64,000 nucleotides of DNA from Hymenobacter sp. GOD-10R (GTDB taxonomy: Bacteria > Bacteroidota > Bacteroidia > Cytophagales > Hymenobacteraceae), in the NCBI RefSeq assembly GCF_035609205.1, contig NZ_CP141184.1:6066501-6130500 (forward strand), read 5' to 3'. The position numbers were made by a program, and so were the translations under genes. The notes below the pieces were generated by a model. That model had not been told where the DNA came from. It saw only the letters and a program-made list of their open reading frames with translations, and made no database searches. Every line of letters begins with the position of its first letter. Position 1 is the stretch's first letter. Below, one piece after another: positions 26,484-34,408 of the stretch.

Positions 26484-27731
26484 CTACTTCAGCTCTGTAT
26501 TGTACTGCGAGATGAACGCATACGCGGACAGCGTATAAGCGGCCACCGAAGTAAAGTGGTTGCCGCCCTGAATAGGCCGCAGCTCTACCTGTTTTGAGCC
26601 GCGGGCTTGCATGGCATTGTAGGCGTCCTGCGAATTGAAGTAAGGTACGTAGTCATCAGCGGTGCCGTGGAAGAGGGCGAGCGGTGCCGTGGGCTTCCAG
26701 TCGTAGATATCGTTGTCGCGGAAAGCAGCTAGCATCTGGGCGTCCGTCTTTTGCAGGATGCCGTTGCGGAATGTATCGGTGAAGAGTTGCTTGGGATAGT
26801 CGGGCACGTCGCCAAACACGTTGGCTTTCAATTGGTCGGCGTAGGGCGCTTTGAAATAATACGACAGTGGCCGGTTGATGCCGTACACACGGTTGTAGGT
26901 GTCAAGTACCCACACATACGTGCTGAGAAAATTCAAGGGTTTGTCGGAAGCTAGGATGTAATCAGCGAAGGCCGACTTGTGGTAGGCACCCGCGCCCGGT
27001 GCGCAAGCCGTTACCGCAAATTCATTCGCGTATTTCTCCTCCATTAGCTTGTGCAAGGCTAGCGTGGCAAAGCCGCCTTCCGAATACCCGAGCAGGAAGT
27101 TTTTCTTGCTCACCTGCACGTTTTCCTTCGCACAGAAGGCATACGCAGCACGCATCATGTCCAGCGAAGCCGAAGCCAACGAAGGCGCGTGCTCGTAGGG
27201 GTGCGGGTAGGCTTTGGAGGCGCCGTAACCGATGTAGTCGGGTGCCGACACGATGTAGCCGGTCGAAGCCAGCACCGACACCGCCGACCACACCTCACTG
27301 TTGGAGCTGTAGTGCGAAGGCGCCCGATCTTCGTCGGAAGGCCGGATGGTGCCGTGTTGGTAGCTCAGCACGGCAAGTGGCTGCTGGGTAACAGGCACGA
27401 GGAGCGCCCCGGAGGCCGTGATGGTCTTGCCATCGGTGTTGAGCGTGGTGTAGGTGAGGCGGTACGCTTTGATGGAGTATTTCGTCAGCGCTCCTACCAG
27501 CGGTACTTCCGAAACCCGGCCGGCTAGGTCGGCGGGCGTGTATTCGCCGACGAGTGTGCTGCTGAGCAGCTGGCCCGTTTGGGGAGCCGCTGGCGTCGGG
27601 ATGGTTGTGGTGGGCTCCGAGGTGGGTTGGGAGACGTCTTTCTTGCAACTGAGCGCAGGCGCTACCAGCAGCGTAAGCCACAGCAGCCAAGTAAGTTGCC
27701 GCAGTGAGAAGTTAGGTTTTGCAGAGAACAA
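26484..27731 (-). CDS. Secreted alpha/beta-hydrolase lipoprotein (secretory-lipase-like)
   Basis: This 415-residue predicted lipoprotein has the cleavage region LLVAPALSC. It is followed by a Thr/Pro-rich linker and an alpha/beta-hydrolase domain resembling secretory lipases and acyl-esterases. The nucleophile elbow is GYSEGGFATLAL. The acid is probably in HGTADDYVPY, and the His in GGNHFT. The segment LSYQHGTIRP carries the oxyanion-side HG motif. No ATG is available near the signal peptide, and a TTG start is the only one that gives a complete signal sequence. The substrate is likely an ester but unknown. It is a single gene bordered by two different repeat structures. Confidence 0.78.
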   Translation of the reverse strand: MFSAKPNFSLRQLTWLLWLTLLVAPALSCKKDVSQPTSEPTTTIPTPAAPQTGQLLSSTLVGEYTPADLAGRVSEVPLVGALTKYSIKAYRLTYTTLNTDGKTITASGALLVPVTQQPLAVLSYQHGTIRPSDEDRAPSHYSSNSEVWSAVSVLASTGYIVSAPDYIGYGASKAYPHPYEHAPSLASASLDMMRAAYAFCAKENVQVSKKNFLLGYSEGGFATLALHKLMEEKYANEFAVTACAPGAGAYHKSAFADYILASDKPLNFLSTYVWVLDTYNRVYGINRPLSYYFKAPYADQLKANVFGDVPDYPKQLFTDTFRNGILQKTDAQMLAAFRDNDIYDWKPTAPLALFHGTADDYVPYFNSQDAYNAMQARGSKQVELRPIQGGNHFTSVAAYTLSAYAFISQYNTELK

Positions 27732-27863
27732 AAGAAGGGTGGCTTTAGAATGGTGATCTGCTTATACAACACCACAAACCGGCCAAAAAATTTCTTCAAA
27801 GAGCGCTGAATACCTGATTAGAAGGAGAATACAGCTTTTTCTAAGATTAGGGATAATGGTCTT

Positions 27864-28061
27864 CCCCGCTGTCATTCCGAGCAACGCGAGGAATCTGAGT
27901 AGGCTAGCTCGGTATTTTATTCATAGGACTTACGCACATGGCCGTTGGAACTCTGCGCACCTCTGCGCTTTCTTCTGCGAACCTCTGCGGGAACCTAGCA
28001 TTCGAGCCATTTTGCGTAAGTCCTGACTTAGATTCCTCGCGCTGCTTGGAATGACAGACGG
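27864..28061. repeat. Compound intergenic repeat with nested inverted arms and CTCTGCG tandem core
   Basis: The outer arms contain GTCATTCCGAGCAACGCGAG on the left and CTCGCGCTGCTTGGAATGAC on the right. Inner perfect arms are AGGACTTACGCA (27925-27936) and TGCGTAAGTCCT (28013-28024). The loop holds four copies of a CTCTGCG-like unit (CTCTGCGCA, CTCTGCGCT, TTCTGCGAA, CTCTGCGGG). No open reading frame explains it. Confidence 0.85.
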
Positions 28062-28105
28062 GCTGAATAATGGCCATTGTCAAAATATTATCTAAGACTT
28101 TAGTT

Positions 28106-28129
28106 GTATAACTAATAATTTAGTTATAC
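28106..28129. promoter_or_regulatory. Candidate BlaI operator
   Basis: A perfect dyad GTATAACTAA-TAAT-TTAGTTATAC ends 25 bases before the blaI-like ATG. A partial third half-site TTAGTT precedes it. Its placement over the probable promoter suggests autorepression of the downstream cluster. The exact half-sites are not the classical TACA/TGTA pair. Confidence 0.7.
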
Positions 28130-28154
28130 CTTCAATTCAGTCATCATCAATCAC

Positions 28155-28577
28155 ATGGATAATCTTCCCGAACTCACCAAGGCTGAGGAGCAAGTAATGC
28201 AGGTGCTGTGGCAGCGCGGCCCTTCTTTCGTGAAAGACTTGCTGCCCAACCTGCCCACACCGACGCCCGCGTACACCACTGTTTCGACGATCATCCGCAT
28301 TCTGGAACAGAAAGGCTTCGTGAACCACGAAGCTTTCGGTCGCACGCACCGCTACTTCGCCCTCATTGCCCAGGACGACTACCGCCGTTTCTCCCTCCGC
28401 AAGCTCCTCGGTGGCTACTTCGGCAACTCCTTCAGCCGGCTCGTCTCCTTCTTCGCGAAGGAAGAAAATCTTGATGCCCAGCAACTCGACGAACTGTTGC
28501 GCATCGCCCAGCAAGACCTCCCCACCCCCAACCCTAACGACGATGCCTCTACTCCCGACAACGCCCGCCCTACTTGA
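28155..28577 (+). CDS. BlaI/MecI-family transcriptional repressor
   Basis: This is a 140-residue winged-helix repressor that binds DNA as a dimer and is inactivated when a cognate BlaR1-type membrane protease is triggered. It starts with the family signature LPELTKAEEQVMQVLWQRGPSFVKDLL. It continues with the recognition region PAYTTVSTIIRILEQKGFVNHEAFGRTHRYFAL. The C-terminal dimerisation and cleavage region contains FSRLVSFFAKEENLD. A perfect dyad lies just upstream. The gene overlaps the following M56-TonB gene by 35 bases, which indicates translational coupling. Its regulon is unknown, and no beta-lactamase gene is present nearby. Confidence 0.92.
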   Translation: MDNLPELTKAEEQVMQVLWQRGPSFVKDLLPNLPTPTPAYTTVSTIIRILEQKGFVNHEAFGRTHRYFALIAQDDYRRFSLRKLLGGYFGNSFSRLVSFFAKEENLDAQQLDELLRIAQQDLPTPNPNDDASTPDNARPT

Positions 28578-30069
28578 ATGGATGTGGCAAAGCACCTGCT
28601 GCCTAGGCGCGTGCTGGTTGCTGTATCAGCTAGCGTTGCGGAAAGAGCCATGCTTTCACTTCAACCGTTGGTTTTTGGTCTTGGTGCCATGGCTCGCGCT
28701 TGGTCTGCCGCTGTTGCCGCTGCCGTCTCTAGAGCTAGGTAGCTGGCTACCAGCTGCCCCCATTGTTACTCCTACGATATCGGTCGTAGCGCTTTCACCA
28801 GCGGCTACCGTACCGAGCGTGGCGCAGCAGGTACTACCGGACGTGTCTGCGGCGCCATGGCAGTGGCTCGCGGTGGTGTATGTGGCCGGCGTGCTCGTGT
28901 GGTTGGTGCGCCTAGGCTGGCAGCTAGCAGCTTTGCGCATGGCGCTGCGCCAACTACCACACGAGCCGGAATTTGCCTATACGTTGGTGCTCACTGGCGG
29001 CAAGCTCCCGATTAGCTCCTTTGGTGAGTTTGTTTTCTGGGATGAAACCGCGCCTCTTACCACCACGGAAGCCCAATACGTATTGCAACATGAGCTAGCC
29101 CACGTGCAACAAGGTCACACCTGGGAGCAGCTTCAGTTGGAGGTACTACGCGCTGTGTTGTGGTTCAATCCGTTCGTGCACCTGCTGCCGCGTGCCTTGC
29201 GCCTCACCCACGAGTACCTCGCCGACGCAGCGGTACTAGCAACTACTACTGCTGCAACGGCACCTACTACGTACACAGCGCTCTTGGCCCGGCTCACGCT
29301 GCGGCAGTTTCACCCTAGGTTTTCGCTCACGCATTCTTTCGCTCAATCCCACACCCTAGCTCGTATTGCCATGCTGCACACTACCTCCGTTCGTCGGTGG
29401 AAGCAGTGGCTGCTATTACCACTCGGGGCCGGGCTACTCGTGATGGTCGCTTGCACGCAGAAGCCAGAGCTAGTTGTACCAATAAACAATGATCAGACGA
29501 CATCAAATAAGGTATATACTTATCAGCAAGTAGAACAAGTACCAATCTACGAAACGGGTACGCACAAGCTGTTTGGGGATATTGTTGATCCTATCATGCA
29601 TTCCCGTAGATACTACTCCAGATCTGTTATAGCCGCGCACCCTAAAGGCCGTATTGTTATCAGGTTTGAGGTGGCTGAAAACGGCAACATGCAAAATGTC
29701 GCTATTGATCAGAGCAGCTCTGATTTAAAAGGGCCAGCAGCAGCGATTGAAGAAGCACAAGCGAGAACCCTATCCGCTGTGCGAAACCTACCGGGCCATT
29801 GGACCCCAGGGCGGCAAGCAGGCAAGGCAGTTCCGGTTCTTGTGACGCTTATATGCGACGTGAATCCAAGCTCAATGGATATAATCTCGTCTAAATACCC
29901 CGATCTGTACCACTTTGATACTCTTTGGAGCTTCGATGGCGTAGATGCAAAAGCCTCTATGGGTATATCAATTCCTATCAGAGAGCCTAGTGCTCAGAAT
30001 CTTAACAAAGTCAATAAATACGCTATCCGCCCTGACTCTTCTTACTATAAAAACCACAAGCGCCAGTAA
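28543..30069 (+). CDS. M56 (BlaR1-like) metallopeptidase fused to TonB C-terminal domain, copy 1
   Basis: This 508-residue protein is likely an integral inner-membrane sensor protease. N-terminal helices (WMWQSTCCLGACWLLYQLAL, WFLVLVPWLALGLPLLPL, WLAVVYVAGVLVWLVRLGW) surround the M56 core. The zinc motif HELAH is at 183-187, followed by VLWFNPFVHLLPRALRLTHEYLADAA with the third ligand region. A further helix (WLLLPLGAGLLVMVAC, about 288-303) leads to a periplasmic TonB-CTD-like domain (VYTYQQVEQVPIYETG, IVIRFEVAENGNM, LPGHWTPGRQAGKAV). The start at MPLLPTTPAL overlaps blaI. The CTD lacks the usual PGG turn seen in the paralogues and carries an insertion around HSRRYYSR. It probably senses an envelope signal and cleaves BlaI. 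Confidence 0.85.
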   Translation: MPLLPTTPALLEWMWQSTCCLGACWLLYQLALRKEPCFHFNRWFLVLVPWLALGLPLLPLPSLELGSWLPAAPIVTPTISVVALSPAATVPSVAQQVLPDVSAAPWQWLAVVYVAGVLVWLVRLGWQLAALRMALRQLPHEPEFAYTLVLTGGKLPISSFGEFVFWDETAPLTTTEAQYVLQHELAHVQQGHTWEQLQLEVLRAVLWFNPFVHLLPRALRLTHEYLADAAVLATTTAATAPTTYTALLARLTLRQFHPRFSLTHSFAQSHTLARIAMLHTTSVRRWKQWLLLPLGAGLLVMVACTQKPELVVPINNDQTTSNKVYTYQQVEQVPIYETGTHKLFGDIVDPIMHSRRYYSRSVIAAHPKGRIVIRFEVAENGNMQNVAIDQSSSDLKGPAAAIEEAQARTLSAVRNLPGHWTPGRQAGKAVPVLVTLICDVNPSSMDIISSKYPDLYHFDTLWSFDGVDAKASMGISIPIREPSAQNLNKVNKYAIRPDSSYYKNHKRQ

Positions 30070-30174
30070 TACCAACACTGGGTGCCACTTACAGCCTAGC
30101 CGTTCCCTAGGTCGTGTTGTAGATACAGGCTTCTGATTACATCTCTTGCCTCCGTTTTTTAACGACTCTAAATA

Positions 30175-31494
30175 ATGCCGCCTCTCCTCAACTGGATGCT
30201 GCTCAGCACAATCGTGCTCGGCACATTGTGGGTGCTCTACTACCTAGCCCTGCGTCCGGAGCGCTGCTTCCGCTACAATCGACTCTTCTTGCTGCTGGCG
30301 CCGGCCCTCGCGGCGGGATTGCCGCTGCTGCGCCTACCTAGCTTGTGGCCCACTGCTCCCGCTTTACTGGACCGCCTACCTAGCTTTCTGCTGCCCGAAG
30401 TGCACGTGGGTGCGGCAGCAACTCCTCAACCCGAAATCAACTGGCTGCTTTGTGGATATGGCGCCGGGGCTGTTGGCTTTCTACTACACCTAGCTTGGCA
30501 ACTCTGGCAGCAGTGGCGCTTCACCCGCTCGTTGCCAGCCGAGCAGTACCCTGGCTATACCCTGCGCCTGACTGGCGGCCACCAACCAACCGGCTCGTTT
30601 GGCCGCACCGTGTACTGGGACGAAACCACACCGCTCGACGCTTTCGAGGCGGCACAGGTGCTACAGCACGAGCTAGCCCACGCCCGGCAGGGCCATACCT
30701 ACGACCGACTTTGGCTGGCCCTGTGGCGGGCGGTGCTGTGGTTCAACCCGTTTGTGCACCTGCTGCCCCGCGCCCTGCACCTCACCCACGAGTACCTCGC
30801 TGATGCAGCGGCCAGCCAGGCCACGCCGAGCAGTTACGCGGCCCTGCTAGCGCGACAGGCGGCGACCCGCCTAGGTTTCACGCCAGCCCTAACGACCACT
30901 TTCCACACATCTTCCATCCTAACCCGTATTGCCATGCTCCATCATCCACCTGTTCTTCGCCGCTGGAAGCAGTGGCTCGCCTTGCCCGTTGGCGCGTTGT
31001 TGCTCACCGTAGTGGCTTGCGAGCAGACTACCGAACCTGCTGCTCCAACAGCTGTAGCATCTTCCTCTAGCCGAGTAGCTCCTCCGCCTCCGCCAATAGT
31101 GTACACCACTGTTGAGCAGACGCCGCAGTACCCAGGAGGGCTTGGTCAGCTTGCAAAAGATATAGCACAACGAGTGCGCTACCCTGCGGCAGCACGAGCA
31201 ATGCAAGTGGAAGGCCCAGTGTTCGTTAGTTTCATCGTAGCCGAAGACGGTAGTATTCAAGCAGTCGAACTGAAAAAAGGAATAGCCAGGCTCAAGGGTT
31301 TGGAGACAGTAGGAAAAGAAATGGACGAGGCCGCTGTAACTGCCGTGCGGAACCTGCCGGGCAAATGGACTCCAGGTAGGCAAGGTGGCAAAGCAGTAGC
31401 CGTTTCCTTCACTGTTCCAGTGGTGTTTCTGCTCAACCCAAAGTACCACGCGACTTTAGTTGGTACACCTCGCCCTCCATCTCAAAAGAACTAG
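30175..31494 (+). CDS. M56 (BlaR1-like) metallopeptidase fused to TonB C-terminal domain, copy 2
   Basis: This is a 439-residue paralogue of the upstream gene with the same order of parts. Membrane helices LLNWMLLSTIVLGTLWVLYY and FLLLAPALAAGLPLLRL come first. The zinc site HELAH (165-169) follows, then WRAVLWFNPFVHLLPRALHLTHEYLADAA. The linking helix WLALPVGALLLTVVACE is next, and last a canonical TonB-CTD (VYTTVEQTPQYPGGLGQLAKDI, GPVFVSFIVAEDGSIQ, LPGKWTPGRQGGKAV). It follows copy 1 by 105 bases on the same strand. It has no repressor gene of its own, so it may share the BlaI regulator or have become a structural partner. Confidence 0.85.
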   Translation: MPPLLNWMLLSTIVLGTLWVLYYLALRPERCFRYNRLFLLLAPALAAGLPLLRLPSLWPTAPALLDRLPSFLLPEVHVGAAATPQPEINWLLCGYGAGAVGFLLHLAWQLWQQWRFTRSLPAEQYPGYTLRLTGGHQPTGSFGRTVYWDETTPLDAFEAAQVLQHELAHARQGHTYDRLWLALWRAVLWFNPFVHLLPRALHLTHEYLADAAASQATPSSYAALLARQAATRLGFTPALTTTFHTSSILTRIAMLHHPPVLRRWKQWLALPVGALLLTVVACEQTTEPAAPTAVASSSSRVAPPPPPIVYTTVEQTPQYPGGLGQLAKDIAQRVRYPAAARAMQVEGPVFVSFIVAEDGSIQAVELKKGIARLKGLETVGKEMDEAAVTAVRNLPGKWTPGRQGGKAVAVSFTVPVVFLLNPKYHATLVGTPRPPSQKN

Positions 31495-31544
31495 CCAGAC
31501 AGCTTGTTAGGTGGCAAGCAGATGTCTTTCTCTCAATTGGCTAG

Positions 31545-31662
31545 TGTTGCCTAGCTCTTGCAAGCACCTAGCCCTATTGTTGTTGTCTACAGCTAGGCGA
31601 AGCCCACACTTTCAAGCTACTACTTACCTATTGTTTACTTCTAACGACCAACCTGTATTGCC
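31545..31662 (+). pseudogene. Decayed remnant of a third M56 domain
   Basis: Reading this stretch in frame gives LPSSCKHLALLLLSTARR and then QATTYLLFTSN. These align by eye with PSSYAALLARQAATR and ALTTTFHTSS of copy 2. A frame change and a TAA then precede PTCIAMLHHS, which matches LTRIAMLHHP. This is what is expected if the M56 part of a third copy has decayed. The match is short and degenerate, and the rest of the domain is absent. Confidence 0.5.
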
Positions 31663-32193
31663 ATGCTACACCATTCGTTCGTACTCCGCCGCTGGAAGCA
31701 GTGGCTTGCTTTACCCGTCGGCGCATTGTTGCTCACTGTAGCGGCTTGCGAGAAAACCTCCTATACAGGTGCACTGCCGGAGCCTCAAACAGCCAGCGCT
31801 ACTGCATCGGCCCCTATTGCTTCGCCAGTTTCACCAGTGCAGAAGGATACGGTTTTTGCATATGTGCAGCATATGCCAGAATATCCTGGTGGTATTCCTA
31901 AGCTACTGGCTGATATTGTCGCTAACACGCATTACCCGTCCGTAGCCGCAGAAGCAGGTATTGAAGGGAAAGTGTTTGTCGGTTTTATTGTCGAGAAGGA
32001 TGGCACCCTTTCAGGCGTGCGGCTTCAGCATGGCATGCAGGAAGAAGGAACCCAAGCGGCAGCAGCCAAAGCCCTAAATGATGAAGCTCTGCGCGTTATC
32101 AACACTTTGCCTAACCGCTGGACACCCGGTAAGCAAGGCAACCGCTTAGTCAAAGTTTCTTATGTAGTGCCTATTTCGTTTGCTAAGAATTAA
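31663..32193 (+). CDS. Membrane-anchored TonB C-terminal domain, truncated third copy
   Basis: This 176-residue protein is homologous to only the last two fifths of the upstream M56-TonB protein. The start MLHHSFVLRRWKQWLALPVG copies the internal segment MLHHPPVLRRWKQWLALPVG of copy 2. The helix (WLALPVGALLLTVAACE) is therefore now N-terminal. It may act as a membrane anchor or as a lipoprotein-like signal with AAC as cleavage site. The TonB-CTD follows (VFAYVQHMPEYPGGIPKLLADI, GKVFVGFIVEKDG, LPNRWTPGKQGNRLV). It appears intact and may be functional as an anchored TonB-like domain without a protease. Its 5' flank holds decayed M56 sequence. Confidence 0.75.
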   Translation: MLHHSFVLRRWKQWLALPVGALLLTVAACEKTSYTGALPEPQTASATASAPIASPVSPVQKDTVFAYVQHMPEYPGGIPKLLADIVANTHYPSVAAEAGIEGKVFVGFIVEKDGTLSGVRLQHGMQEEGTQAAAAKALNDEALRVINTLPNRWTPGKQGNRLVKVSYVVPISFAKN

Positions 32194-32236
32194 CAGCCGA
32201 TCCGCTTTTTATCGCAAGTAGATTATCAGAGACGAG

Positions 32237-32267
32237 ATGCCAGCTACCTAGCCGTAGCTGGCATTTT
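32237..32267 (+). terminator. Intrinsic terminator of the BlaI/M56-TonB cluster
   Basis: Arms ATGCCAGCTAC and GTAGCTGGCAT surround CTAGCC and are followed by TTT. Confidence 0.75.
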
Positions 32268-32659
32268 GCATAAAGGCCCTAGGCTATGGCTAGATCCTAC
32301 ATTCAAGAGCGCCAGATCCAATGATTTTTGAAGAACGTTGGCTTACCTGAAAGAACATGGCTTACACTAGGTCACATACTTATGTGATTGTCCGGTTCTT
32401 CTGACACCTATATATTCGTTCTACTTGCCCGTCAGCAGCTTACGCAGGCGATTTCCTCACTCCTACTGCCACTGCTGGCTTGTGCATGCAGCCTCCTGCG
32501 AATACGGCAGTAAGTGTCAGCTTGTATAACCCTACCCTGCTCCTAGCCCTAAGCGAGTATTCTTGGTCAGTAAAGGCTAGGTAAGGCTGTTGCGCCAAGC
32601 GTCTTTCGGAAGCTTCTCTGTCTTAGTTCAGCTCACGATAACCTTATTCCACTCAGCTC
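32268..32659. other. Intergenic region without recognised gene
   Basis: About 390 bases precede the TPR lipoprotein. A short stretch at 32430-32520 reads LLARQQLTQ and then a hydrophobic LLLPLLACACS before a stop. This faintly recalls the M56-TonB junction, but it is too short and degenerate to call. No promoter consensus or RNA was recognised. Confidence 0.4.
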
Positions 32660-34408
32660 ATGAGAAACACCCGCATTGTATCCTCGCTGGCGCTGTGTAT
32701 CGCTCTTCTGGGTGGGTGTCGCGACAAGAAGAACGTTCCTTCTTCGAAGGAGCTGAACAGCTTAGCGCTTGCTACTGGTATGCGCATCACTTGCGGGATA
32801 CCGGATCAGCAACTCGGGTCGGTGCAGTTCCCAATTTCTTGCCACGCGGACACTCAGGAGAACTTTACCCTAGGCCTCAAGCTGTTGCATTCGTTTGAGT
32901 ATGAGGAGGCCGAAAAAGTGTTTGCTGCTATCATCCGCCGACAGCCCGATTGCGCCATGGCGTATTGGGGCGTGGCGATGAGCAATTTTCACCCGCTCTG
33001 GACGCCTCCCACCGAGCCTGAACTACGCAAAGGAACGCAGGCCCTAGCCATTGCGCAGCGATTGGTGCAACCCTCCTCCCGAGAAGCAGATTATCTGAAA
33101 ACGATAACCGCCTTCTACCAGGACTGGGCCTCCGTGGATCACCTCACCCGTTGCCGCCAGTTTGAAGCGGCCAGCGCACAGCTCGCTAGCAAGTACCCCC
33201 GCGACAAAGAAGCAGCGGTCTTTCATGCCCTGGCGCTGACGGCCGCGGCAGATCCGACCGACACGACCTTTGCCAACCAGAAAAAGGCGGGGTCGATCCT
33301 GACCGCTCTCTACCCGACCAACCCGAACCATCCCGGCGTTGTGCATTACCTCATTCATGCCTACGACGCGCCGCCCCTGGCTAGGTTGGCATTGCCCGCT
33401 GCCCGCCGGTACGCAGCCGTGGCGCCTTCCTCGGCCCATGCCCTGCATATGCCCTCTCACATTTTTACCCGCTTGGGTCTGTGGAATGAATGCATTACGT
33501 CAAACCTAGCTTCTGTTGCTTCGGCGCAATGCTACGCCCAGCAAGCAGGCATCAAGGGCCACTGGGACGAAGAGTTGCACGGCCTAGATTACCTCATGTA
33601 CGCCTACCTTCAGAAGGGCGATAACCGGCGAGCCCAACAGCAGGAGCGTTACCTAGCCACCATCAAGGAAGTGCAGCCCGTTACGTTCAAAGTGGCTTAT
33701 GCTTTTGCCGCCATCCCTGCCCGCTACGTGCTGGAGAATAAGCAATGGGACAAAGCCGCCGCCCTGCAAAGTCATCAGCCTTCCTCTGCCTTCTCGTGGG
33801 AGAAGTTTCCGTGGCAACGTGCCATTATCCATTTCACCCGGTTACTCGGGGCCGCTCATACCGACAACCCACAAGCTGCCCAAACGGAGCTGCGCGAACT
33901 CCAACAGTTGCACGCGCGCCTTCTTGCACAAAAAGATAATTACAAAGCCAACCAGGTTTCTATTCAGCTCACCACCGGGCAGGCTTGGATGCAGCTGCAA
34001 GCCGGCAAGCCGGACGAAGCCGTGCGGCTCATGACCTTGGCCGCTGACTTGGAGGATAAAACGGAGAAGCACCCCGTCACGCCTTGCGAAGTCCTTCCGG
34101 CCCGCGAGCTACTAGGCGACATGCTTTTGCAGGTAAAACGCCCAGCGGCAGCCCTAGCCGCGTACAAGGCCGATTTGCAAAAGCATCCGAACCGGTTCAA
34201 TGGCCTTTATGGAGCGGGCCTAGCGGCTGAACAAGCCGGGCAAGCGGCAACTGCCCGGCGCTACTACCAGCAGTTGCTCGCCTTGGCCCAATCCTCCGGC
34301 CCGCCCCGACCGGAGCTACTGACCGCGCAACGATTTCTGGCTGGCTCCCAAGCACAGCAAGTACCCGTTCAGAACACCCACAGCGCTTTGCTACAGGCTA
34401 GCTTTTAA
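32660..34408 (+). CDS. TPR-repeat lipoprotein
   Basis: This 582-residue protein has a lipoprotein signal (RIVSSLALCIALLGGCRDKK). Tetratricopeptide-like helices make up most of its length, for example NFTLGLKLLHSFEYEEAEKVFAAIIRRQPDCAMAYWGVAMS near residues 70-115. Repeats with GLAAEQAGQAATARRYYQQLLALA lie near the C-terminus. The central region has conserved His-rich segments (HPGVVHYLIHAYDAP, ALHMPSHIFTRLGLW) found in a widespread but uncharacterised family of TPR proteins. These may bind metal or a ligand. It is a single gene that overlaps the convergent GH2 gene by 18 bases. Confidence 0.78.
   Translation: MRNTRIVSSLALCIALLGGCRDKKNVPSSKELNSLALATGMRITCGIPDQQLGSVQFPISCHADTQENFTLGLKLLHSFEYEEAEKVFAAIIRRQPDCAMAYWGVAMSNFHPLWTPPTEPELRKGTQALAIAQRLVQPSSREADYLKTITAFYQDWASVDHLTRCRQFEAASAQLASKYPRDKEAAVFHALALTAAADPTDTTFANQKKAGSILTALYPTNPNHPGVVHYLIHAYDAPPLARLALPAARRYAAVAPSSAHALHMPSHIFTRLGLWNECITSNLASVASAQCYAQQAGIKGHWDEELHGLDYLMYAYLQKGDNRRAQQQERYLATIKEVQPVTFKVAYAFAAIPARYVLENKQWDKAAALQSHQPSSAFSWEKFPWQRAIIHFTRLLGAAHTDNPQAAQTELRELQQLHARLLAQKDNYKANQVSIQLTTGQAWMQLQAGKPDEAVRLMTLAADLEDKTEKHPVTPCEVLPARELLGDMLLQVKRPAAALAAYKADLQKHPNRFNGLYGAGLAAEQAGQAATARRYYQQLLALAQSSGPPRPELLTAQRFLAGSQAQQVPVQNTHSALLQASF

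Noticed and set aside
28366..28542. Long N-terminal extension of the first M56-TonB protein
   Set aside because: This part is an out-of-frame reading of blaI, Ser/Thr/Pro-rich and without a membrane helix. The ATG at 28543 fits the family.
32430..32520. Second M56-TonB relic before the TPR gene
   Set aside because: Only LLARQ plus a hydrophobic run matches, too short to separate from chance.
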